A stretch of 29,229 nucleotides of DNA. Origin: Eubacterium sp. CAG:248. GTDB taxonomy: Bacteria; Bacillota; Clostridia; Lachnospirales; Lachnospiraceae. Within the stretch, counting starts at the first letter, position 1, and each line of letters starts with the position of its first letter. The position numbers and the translations under genes were made by a program. The notes beneath the pieces are model-generated. The model was not told where the DNA came from. It saw only the letters and a program-made list of their open reading frames with translations, and did not search any database. Positions 23,064-29,229 of the stretch are shown here, in pieces. The stretch is from positions 1-29,229 of the forward strand of contig FR886170.1 of the NCBI GenBank assembly GCA_000436475.1, written 5' to 3'.

Positions 23064-24953
23064 TTAACAGATATTATTCATATATTTTTCATCTATATCC
23101 TGCATACATGTTATCCCTTCACCTGTATTAGGATGCTTTCTTGTATACAGCTGGTCTGATACGAATATAAGCATAAGTGCTGCACATATAGGAAGTATAA
23201 TCTCAAGCTTTATTTTCCTGAAATAATTATCAAGAAATGGTGCTACAAAATATACGATAGCCATACCGCCTATCCCAAATGCAAGCAGTCCTTCAGCACA
23301 TATTCTTCCATTAAGATTAAGAAAGAAGCCTGTATAATCCCACCATTTTTGTCCGTCATGTGTAAGCTCTAACACAAGCCCTGTGAAATATTCAACAACA
23401 CCACATAACAACACTGCAAGTAAGAATTCAACCACTGGTTTTTCCCTGAATTTCTTTAAAAGCATAAGTATGAGCAGACCACCCACACCATATATAGGAA
23501 GCCATGGTCCATGCAGCACTCCCCTGTTGGCAAACGAATGATACAGCACAACATGTGATGATACTTCCCAGAACCATCCAATAAACGACATACAGAAGAA
23601 TATAAGTATAAGTGATGGTATTGAATAATTCCTCATATATACCGTACTTTCAAAATTCGCTCTGTGCTCCTTAAGTGTAAATAATCTTGATGGATATACC
23701 TCTCTTAAAATCTCCTGCTTACATCTGTCAGCTTTTATCTGTTCAGCCTTATCGTCTTCAAACCGCTTCTCTTCTTTAGAATTAATAAGTATAACCCCAA
23801 ACCAGTCCGCAAGTACTTTTCTTAGCCTTATAAAATATTTTATATCAGACTTGGATATATCATCTATGAATCTTTCTTCCGGATCCTCCTGATTCATATA
23901 TTCATATATATCTGCATATGCTATTTTAAGTTCATTTTCTGATGCCATCTCATATAGATATATATCGTTAAGCTTATCTATATCTTTTATATTCTCTGTT
24001 TTCGCCAATTTCCTGATTTCTACATACATTTCTGTAAAAAAGGCAGTCCTGTAAGGATTCGCAAAAAACACTCCGACAAGTCCGAAGGTTAAAAAGCATA
24101 GCACAGACCAGCCTATAAACGATATATTGTAACAAAAACTTTTCCATTTATAGCCATTCATCATATTTCTTGACAATGTGATTGCCTCTGTGGCACTTAA
24201 ATCCGGATTCTCCGCTATGATATAAGGGACAAGCTGGTATGAAAACGGCTTGATAAATGCTCCTGCTATAGTTAAAGACCATAATATGGTAAATACATCT
24301 TTTACAAAAAGCACCCAGGCAACGTGCATCCATCTCTTAATACGCATAAGAAACATAAACTTGCCAACTCCGACCTTTTTATACGTCCTGCTCTCAAGAA
24401 AAATTCTTCTTGATATGACAATATAACTCATCTTAATCATATACCGGATCACAAAGTATACGAAAAGTGAAAGTATAAGCAGCAATATGACAACTACATG
24501 CCTTGAACCAGTTATTCCATATATAATATCAACTATCATAAAAACAACCGCACCTGATGAAAAACTGTTTACAACAGAGGATAATATACCAGATGTTCTT
24601 CCTAGAATCTCTCCTGCATTTGCCTTCGCATTTTCTATTATGTTTTCTGAATTGATTTTCCCTTGTTCTTCATTATTCATAAAGACAGATATAAGTGCAT
24701 TAAGCATTGCACTTTTTGTCCTGTTATCTATATCAGATGTGACAAAAGTAACACCCTGCTCTTCTATCGCTTCTTTATCGTCTGCATTGTCCGCTATATT
24801 CTTATATACTGACACAGGCATTCTTAAAAGACTGAAGGTTTCTGTAAATTCACTTCCAATAAATGCTGCGATAAGACATACTATAAGAAAAATACCATAA
24901 TGTGCTTTTAGTACCTTCACCGCCCTTTCAGACAGTTCTTTTCTATTAAACAT
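23064..24953 (-). CDS. multi-spanning membrane protein, DUF975 plus CmpB-type (PF06541) domains
   Basis: This 629-residue integral membrane protein seems to be a fusion. The N-terminal part (about 1-330) begins RKELSERAVKVLKAHYGIFL and has several helices in the manner of DUF975 proteins. A charged cytoplasmic stretch follows (about 335-440). The C-terminal part (about 450-605; FIGWFWEVSSHVVLYHSFAN, GVLHGPWLPIYGVGG and VEYFTGLVLE) matches the putative permease family PF06541 (CmpB). The function of either family is unknown. GGAGG lies about 12 nt before the ATG. It sits 28 nt after spoVAB and 55 nt before spoVAC, so it is probably cotranscribed with the spoVA genes in the forespore; a spore-membrane role is an inference from that. 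Confidence 0.75.
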   Translation of the reverse strand: MFNRKELSERAVKVLKAHYGIFLIVCLIAAFIGSEFTETFSLLRMPVSVYKNIADNADDKEAIEEQGVTFVTSDIDNRTKSAMLNALISVFMNNEEQGKINSENIIENAKANAGEILGRTSGILSSVVNSFSSGAVVFMIVDIIYGITGSRHVVVILLLILSLFVYFVIRYMIKMSYIVISRRIFLESRTYKKVGVGKFMFLMRIKRWMHVAWVLFVKDVFTILWSLTIAGAFIKPFSYQLVPYIIAENPDLSATEAITLSRNMMNGYKWKSFCYNISFIGWSVLCFLTFGLVGVFFANPYRTAFFTEMYVEIRKLAKTENIKDIDKLNDIYLYEMASENELKIAYADIYEYMNQEDPEERFIDDISKSDIKYFIRLRKVLADWFGVILINSKEEKRFEDDKAEQIKADRCKQEILREVYPSRLFTLKEHRANFESTVYMRNYSIPSLILIFFCMSFIGWFWEVSSHVVLYHSFANRGVLHGPWLPIYGVGGLLILMLLKKFREKPVVEFLLAVLLCGVVEYFTGLVLELTHDGQKWWDYTGFFLNLNGRICAEGLLAFGIGGMAIVYFVAPFLDNYFRKIKLEIILPICAALMLIFVSDQLYTRKHPNTGEGITCMQDIDEKYMNNIC

Positions 24954-24981
24954 AATATATACAATCCTCCAATATCATCTC

Positions 24982-25404
24982 TTATACATAAGCTAAAAGA
25001 TAGTATATCAGATGTCCAACACATTTTCCAACTGCAATAAACATAATAATAAAGCCTATTCCTTTTTTTATGCACACCCGATGCGTAAGTATTGGAAGTG
25101 CTTTTACTGTTTCTGCAAGACATAATAAGAATGTTCCTATAAATATTCCTGCTACAAAGCCATATATCAGCAGTCCTGCTATGCCTGTATGACATGGCAG
25201 TTCAAAAACAAACCATATATTTCCTATACCTGCTCCTGCTATTATCATTTCCTCATATAGTAATATATGCTCCTTTGTATTGGTTACATCTGCATATCTG
25301 TTGATAAGCCCTATACTTGATATAAGTGCAAAAAGTCCTGTTGCAGTAACAAGCCCGCTTGCAATACCTGTTACAATCAGACATGCTACTTTTAACATCA
25401 GCAT
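24982..25404 (-). CDS. spoVAB: stage V sporulation protein AB
   Basis: SpoVAB is a small polytopic membrane protein of the SpoVA set. The 140 residues contain four or five hydrophobic helices, starting LKVACLIVTGIASGLVTATGLFALI, with the family-typical GLINRYADVTNTKEHI and AGAGIGNIWFVFELPC. The ATG overlaps the spoVAA stop (shared ATGCTGA, 7 nt), so translation is likely coupled. A second ATG two codons later is equally possible. Role in complex assembly is known only from family context. Confidence 0.92.
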   Translation of the reverse strand: MLMLKVACLIVTGIASGLVTATGLFALISSIGLINRYADVTNTKEHILLYEEMIIAGAGIGNIWFVFELPCHTGIAGLLIYGFVAGIFIGTFLLCLAETVKALPILTHRVCIKKGIGFIIMFIAVGKCVGHLIYYLLAYV

Positions 25405-26039
25405 TTTTTCACTCCGTCATAATGATTTCTTACAGCCTTAGGCATTTCGTTATAGCTGTCTATAAGTGTCTGATTCTCATCCTTAACATACTGGTTCATC
25501 GCAACCTCTATAGGTGTTGGTGCCTTGCTTAACCTGTGTCCCATAAAATGATCATAAAATACAGCTATTCCTACAAATAATCCTATGGCATACGATATCT
25601 CCAGCACATTATACTCTGAAAGATATCCCGCACCTGACATACTATATACTTTTTCAAATATTTCGGCTGTATTAACGTCATTGTTGTATGCCATAATAGC
25701 ATACGTGCTCCCAATAAATATTATTATACAGACGATTACTGTCATAACGATATTCATCCATGCCGGCTGGTCATTTTTTTTATATTCTATTACTGCATCA
25801 CTTTCACCTATATTATTTATCTCAAGCGTATCATCTAGCTGGTTTATGCAGGATATTACCTGCATGACATTTATACACGCCCTGTCCTTTTTCACCTTAT
25901 AAAAGCACGCTACCTTTATGCTTTTTATACGTGCAAGTATCTTCTTATCCGCATATACATCTGCAATATCAGACAGATATACATCCGCTTTGTTAGTCTT
26001 CGTAAGCTGTCTTAACTTAAGATATACTGTCTTTGACAT
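25398..26039 (-). CDS. spoVAA: stage V sporulation protein AA
   Basis: SpoVAA (213 residues) has a soluble N-terminal domain (about 1-105; LTKTNKADVYLSDIADVYAD, then strands reaching IGESDAVIEY) and two membrane segments (about 110-135 and 158-180). Length and architecture match the family. GGAGG is 6 nt before the ATG. It lies 83 nt after sigF in an AT-rich gap with no terminator. A weak sigma-G/F-like pair TGTATA-16-AATACTT (26076-26104) occurs in that gap, but the match is not good enough to call a promoter. The sigF-spoVAA adjacency is the same as in Bacillus. Confidence 0.92.
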   Translation of the reverse strand: MSKTVYLKLRQLTKTNKADVYLSDIADVYADKKILARIKSIKVACFYKVKKDRACINVMQVISCINQLDDTLEINNIGESDAVIEYKKNDQPAWMNIVMTVIVCIIIFIGSTYAIMAYNNDVNTAEIFEKVYSMSGAGYLSEYNVLEISYAIGLFVGIAVFYDHFMGHRLSKAPTPIEVAMNQYVKDENQTLIDSYNEMPKAVRNHYDGVKKC

Positions 26040-26122
26040 GTTATTCCTCCATTTAAGGCCAAAGCCTGATATATGAAGTATTAACAGTTTTATCTATATA
26101 TACACATATTTTTTCATTTTCT

Positions 26123-26854
26123 TTACATGAGATTATTTCTCATTTTCACAAGTATTTTTTTCTCAAGACGTGATACCTGTACCTGTGATATTCCAAGTAT
26201 GTCAGCAACCTGTGTCTGTGTATAATCATCAAAATATCTCATTTTTATGATTTTCTGCTCTCTTTCGCTAAGTTCTGCTATAAGCTCTCTTACAACAACA
26301 TTGTCAACAACTCTGTCACTATAATTATCCTTCCCCTCAAGCTTATCTAAAAGACATATCTCGTTGCCATCCTTCTGATACACAGTCTTATATATGGATT
26401 CAACCGTCTCATTAGCACCGAGTGTCACTATTATATCTTCTATCCCTATACCTGTCTCTTCTGATATCTCTTCTAATGTCGGCTCTCTGTTTAATACAGT
26501 CTTAAGCTTTTCTGATGCCAGCATACATTTATAGCTGTTTTCTTTGATGCTGCGGCTCACTTTTATTATTCCATCATCTCTAAGAAATCTTTTTATTTCA
26601 CCTGTAATCATAGGTACGGCATAAGTTGAAAACCTTACATCATATTCCATATTAAAATTATCCACTGCCTTTATAAGACCTATGCAGCCTATCTGAAATA
26701 AATCCTCTGTCTCAACACCTCTTCCTTTAAATCTCTGGATTATGCTCCATATAAGACCGCTGTTCTCAATAATCAGCTGTTCTCTTGCCTGCTTATCATC
26801 ATTGTGTGCTTTCATAATCAGCTCTTTAGTGTGATCACAAGCATGCACATCCAT
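26123..26854 (-). CDS. sigF: forespore RNA polymerase sigma factor SigF
   Basis: SigF directs the first forespore-specific transcription after asymmetric septation. The 243 residues show region 2 (EDLFQIGCIGLIKAVDNFN, then RFSTYAVPMITGEIKRFLRD), region 3 (SRSIKENSYKC with REPTLEEISEETGI) and region 4 with the helix-turn-helix QTQVADILGISQVQVSRLEK. It starts 1 nt after the spoIIAB stop, in the canonical spoIIA order, so it is presumably held inactive by SpoIIAB until SpoIIAA is dephosphorylated. Assignment to SigF rather than SigG rests on this gene order. Confidence 0.96.
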   Translation of the reverse strand: MDVHACDHTKELIMKAHNDDKQAREQLIIENSGLIWSIIQRFKGRGVETEDLFQIGCIGLIKAVDNFNMEYDVRFSTYAVPMITGEIKRFLRDDGIIKVSRSIKENSYKCMLASEKLKTVLNREPTLEEISEETGIGIEDIIVTLGANETVESIYKTVYQKDGNEICLLDKLEGKDNYSDRVVDNVVVRELIAELSEREQKIIKMRYFDDYTQTQVADILGISQVQVSRLEKKILVKMRNNLM

Positions 26855-26855
26855 T

Positions 26856-27287
26856 CTATCTGCTACTATCTCCTATCTTTTTCTTCATAATAATGGTTGT
26901 CCCCTTCTGCACTTTAGACTGCACTTCAAGTTCATCCATAAATGCTTCCATAAAAGAAAATCCCATACCCGAGCGTTCAAGCTCAGGCTTTGTTGTAAAC
27001 AACGGCTCCATAGCCCTATGTATATTCTCTATTCCAACACCCTCATCCTTTATCTTAATAGTGACCTCATTATCCTTTGCACCAAGTATCATATATACTT
27101 TTCCCTCTCTGCCCTCATATCCGTGGACTATACTGTTTGTTACTGCCTCCGACACAGCAGTTTTTATATCAGATATCTCCTCTAGTGTAGGATCCAGTTT
27201 TGTAACAAACGCTGCCGCAGCCACCCTTGCAAAGCTTTCATTTTCTGACTTTGCATCAAATACTATCTCCACATTATTTTCATACAT
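26856..27287 (-). CDS. spoIIAB: anti-sigma F factor SpoIIAB
   Basis: SpoIIAB binds and inhibits SigF, and also phosphorylates SpoIIAA. The 143 residues carry the GHKL-kinase motifs: N-box EAVTNSIVHGYEG, G1 KDEGVGIENI and the lid/G2 region PLFTTKPELERSGMGFSFME, all very close to the Bacillus sequence. The open frame reaches 27296, but AGGAGG is 1 nt from that ATG and 10 nt from the ATG at 27287, so the latter is chosen; it then follows the spoIIAA stop by 1 nt. It is cotranscribed with spoIIAA and sigF. Confidence 0.96.
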   Translation of the reverse strand: MYENNVEIVFDAKSENESFARVAAAAFVTKLDPTLEEISDIKTAVSEAVTNSIVHGYEGREGKVYMILGAKDNEVTIKIKDEGVGIENIHRAMEPLFTTKPELERSGMGFSFMEAFMDELEVQSKVQKGTTIIMKKKIGDSSR

Positions 27288-27288
27288 C

Positions 27289-27693
27289 TTATACATCCCT
27301 CCTGTTTTCCTTTTTCACTGCATCCATCAGATTGTCATATATATATACGATTTTATGAAGTCCCGATATAAGAAGTATCCTTTTAATACTCTCATCAGCT
27401 CCAACAACAGATATATCACCTTTATCCCTTATTTTCTTATAACGCCCCATAATAAGCCCTATTCCTGCACTATCCATAAATCCCACCTTAGAAAAGTCTA
27501 TTATAATCCTGTTAACGCCTCTCTCATCAATTATCTCATCAATCACCTCTCTCATCTCATCCGCAAGATGATGATCAAGCTCTGCATTCAGGCTTATGAT
27601 AAGATTCTTCCTGCTTACCATATAAATATAGTCTGTCCTTTTCATTTCTTCTGATAACTCATCCTCCTGGCAAGACAATATATTATCTTCCAT
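27289..27693 (-). CDS. spoIIAA: anti-sigma F factor antagonist SpoIIAA
   Basis: SpoIIAA is the STAS-domain partner switch that frees SigF by binding SpoIIAB when unphosphorylated. The STAS core is visible: AELDHHLADEMREVIDEII, then the phosphorylation loop FMDSAGIGLIMGRYK with Ser75, the residue equivalent to Bacillus Ser58. AGGAGG lies 9 nt before the ATG at 27693 and gives 134 residues, about 18 more than Bacillus at the N-terminus. An internal ATG (MKRTDYIY) would give the usual length but lacks a good ribosome site. No terminator follows before spoIIAB. Confidence 0.93.
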   Translation of the reverse strand: MEDNILSCQEDELSEEMKRTDYIYMVSRKNLIISLNAELDHHLADEMREVIDEIIDERGVNRIIIDFSKVGFMDSAGIGLIMGRYKKIRDKGDISVVGADESIKRILLISGLHKIVYIYDNLMDAVKKENRRDV

Positions 27694-27755
27694 AATCCAC
27701 ATCCTCCTATCTTCTTCTACCCATAACTCCCTGTTTATTTTTCCTTGTTCTGGCA

Positions 27756-27795
27756 ACAAAAATACCCCCTGACGGTTATTCAAATCGTCAGAGGG
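27756..27795 (-). terminator. intrinsic terminator after the zinc-ribbon/TPR gene
   Basis: On the minus strand CCCTCTGACG pairs with CGTCAGGGGG (27786-27795 with 27765-27774, 11-nt loop; one G-T pair) and is followed by TATTTTTGTT. It isolates the upstream gene from the spoIIA operon, which must then start within the 60 nt or so before spoIIAA. Confidence 0.9.
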
Positions 27796-27813
27796 CTATC
27801 TTTAGTCAGTTAA

Positions 27814-29208
27814 TCAATGTGATGACACATAATCATTAGCTTCTTTATAATATCCACTTGTCTTAAAGTCATTAACTATATATCCATAGTACTTCTTTGC
27901 ATTGTCTGTCTGTGATAGCGCAACATAACATTTAGCCGCATAATAAGCAGCATTAACGTTAGTTGAATCACACTTGAACGCCTTAACATAATCCTGGACT
28001 GCTGAGGCATAATCCGACTTAGCATATGCTGTCTGCGCTTTGTTGTAGAACTCAGAAGCAGCCGATGCAAATGTTGCACCTGATATAGTATTATACAGGG
28101 ATTTAGCTGAATCAGATGGAAGCGCACTTACATCTATATCCACTATCTTCTCTGCTGCCGCTGTACGGTTATTTGCTATATATTCATTAGCAGCTTCTAT
28201 AACTGATATCAGAAGCTTGTTACCGCCTTCTGTGCCATTTACCTTACTTAACTGTTCCTGGAGTGCTTCTTTGTCTGCCTTAACTGTCTTAAGTTCATTT
28301 TCCAGACTATTAAGCTCTACATTACCTGATGACAGCTTCTCGCTATAATCAGCCAGGTTTCTGTTATACTCTTCTGTTATGCCTTTATATCTTGATGGCA
28401 TAACAAGGAACCATATAAGTGCTGCACCAATAACAATACCAACAAGAACATTGATAATAGTAATAGCACCATTGCTTGGTTCTTTATAAGATGACCTTGG
28501 AAGTATAACATCATTACCGTTAAGAGGCTTACTTTCCTCTTCCTTAACCTTTTTTCTTGGCAGGAAGCTTCCAGAAGCATCATTGTCCTTAGCTGTCTGT
28601 ACCTGGTTTATTTCATCCATGTACTTACATGCCAGTGTATTGTTTTTATCTATATGGAGTACTGCATTAAGAAGCTTTTTAGCTCTTGAATACTCGTTAT
28701 CCTTAATATATATAACTGCTAAAAGAAGATGTGCCTTAACAAAATGTGGATTAGCTGCGACTATTTTTTTCAGCTGTATAACAGCCATGTCATAATTCTT
28801 ATCCTTGGCATAATTAAGGGATATATTAAACTTCTTAATAGCATTCGTAACAGCCTCGAACTTATTCTGGTTAGACTGTATCTTTCTGATATAACTATCA
28901 GCAACATTATCCTCAGGCGCAAGATTCTTACTCATCACCCACTGTGAAAGTGCTTCAACCACTTCACCCATCTCACAATATATAAGACCAAGAAGGTTTC
29001 TTGCATTGATATTATACTTGTTTATCATAAGACTTACTTTAAGTGTCTCTATAGCACCAGAAAGATCTCTTACTCTCGCCTTTTCCAGTCCCTTGTTATA
29101 GTATATATCTGAGACCATAGCTGTTTTCTTATATATAGAAACGTCTGTCTGGCATTTAGGACATATGTCATTCGCTGACAGAACGCTGCCGCATTTGTAA
29201 CATCTCAT
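27814..29208 (-). CDS. zinc-ribbon and TPR-repeat membrane-anchored protein
   Basis: Function unknown. The 464 residues run as follows: an N-terminal zinc ribbon (C3, C6, C16, C19 in CYKCG...CPKC); tetratricopeptide repeats (about 35-200; for example GAIETLKVSLMINKYNINAR and DMAVIQLKKIVAANPHFVKA); a charged linker; one membrane helix (about 252-272, ITIINVLVGIVIGAALIWFL); a coiled coil (about 280-325); and a second TPR group near the C-terminus (about 395-455, DYASAVQDYVKAFKCDSTNV). The first half is probably cytoplasmic and the C-terminal half outside. It may act as a scaffold across the membrane. GTGAG-type purines precede the ATG. It has its own terminator before the spoIIA genes, so linkage to sporulation is positional only. 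Confidence 0.85.
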   Translation of the reverse strand: MRCYKCGSVLSANDICPKCQTDVSIYKKTAMVSDIYYNKGLEKARVRDLSGAIETLKVSLMINKYNINARNLLGLIYCEMGEVVEALSQWVMSKNLAPEDNVADSYIRKIQSNQNKFEAVTNAIKKFNISLNYAKDKNYDMAVIQLKKIVAANPHFVKAHLLLAVIYIKDNEYSRAKKLLNAVLHIDKNNTLACKYMDEINQVQTAKDNDASGSFLPRKKVKEEESKPLNGNDVILPRSSYKEPSNGAITIINVLVGIVIGAALIWFLVMPSRYKGITEEYNRNLADYSEKLSSGNVELNSLENELKTVKADKEALQEQLSKVNGTEGGNKLLISVIEAANEYIANNRTAAAEKIVDIDVSALPSDSAKSLYNTISGATFASAASEFYNKAQTAYAKSDYASAVQDYVKAFKCDSTNVNAAYYAAKCYVALSQTDNAKKYYGYIVNDFKTSGYYKEANDYVSSH

Positions 29209-29229
29209 AATTATTTCTCACTCTTTCCA

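Noticed and set aside
24917..25195. 92-codon minus-strand frame overlapping spoVAB in another frame
   Set aside because: It lies on the same strand but out of frame with spoVAB, which has clear family features. It is an alternate-frame shadow.
26893..27654. 253-codon plus-strand open frame antisense to spoIIAB and spoIIAA
   Set aside because: Its translation is low-complexity and Ser/Ile/Tyr-rich, and it lies opposite two secure, conserved genes with proper ribosome sites.
27694..27756. Possible sigma-H promoter upstream of spoIIAA (AAGGAAAAA and AGGGAGTTA)
   Set aside because: Both boxes are near-matches, but they are only about 6 nt apart instead of the required 11-12, so I do not call a promoter.
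1..29229. CRISPR arrays, tRNA/rRNA genes, insertion-sequence transposases, phage genes
   Set aside because: I looked for repeat-spacer patterns, tRNA-like cloverleaf sequences and transposase or integrase motifs and saw none. The only mobile-type feature is the small repeat element at 21452-21674.

Overview
This window looks like chromosome from a low-GC, spore-gene-bearing Firmicute of the family Lachnospiraceae, most likely a pectin-using gut species of the Lachnospira (Eubacterium) eligens type. The grounds are the AT-rich DNA and strong GGAGG ribosome sites, the spoIIA/spoVA genes, the LplABC-type sugar importer next to a cytoplasmic polygalacturonase, and a lysine riboswitch ahead of dapA-dapB. 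The genus is my inference; no database was searched.

Layout from left to right. (1) 1-1654, minus strand: a consensus promoter, a lysine riboswitch with its own terminator, dapA, and a truncated dapB (lysine/diaminopimelate/dipicolinate branch). (2) 1717-5337: a tandem OB-fold SSB-like protein (minus), then typA/bipA and a small XRE regulator (plus), ending in a shared bidirectional terminator. (3) 5341-16042, minus strand: a pectin-oligosaccharide locus. A promoter drives a lipoprotein binding protein and two permeases and stops at a terminator. Then come a GH43 with N-terminal ankyrin repeats, a degenerate GH105-like protein, a GH28 polygalacturonase and an ABC exporter half-transporter. 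None of the three carbohydrate-active proteins has a signal peptide, so the layout suggests import of oligosaccharides followed by breakdown in the cytoplasm. (4) 16366-19897: yigZ (minus) and a class A penicillin-binding protein (plus) with a near-consensus promoter. (5) 19902-27693, minus strand: the sporulation block spoIIAA-spoIIAB-sigF-spoVAA-spoVAB-[DUF975/CmpB fusion]-spoVAC-[methyltransferase]-[223-bp inverted-repeat element]-spoVAD-spoVAEB. (6) 27756-29208: a zinc-ribbon/TPR membrane protein with its terminator.

The most unusual items are: the 223-bp element between the methyltransferase and spoVAD, with 25-bp terminal inverted repeats and internal hairpins along nearly its whole length; the ankyrin-GH43 fusion; the zinc-ribbon plus four-helix extension on the LplB permease; the GH105-like protein that appears to have lost its catalytic Asp; and the two non-spore genes embedded in the spoVA gene order. 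The window also carries both the DapA step that feeds dipicolinate synthesis and the SpoVA proteins that move dipicolinate into the spore.
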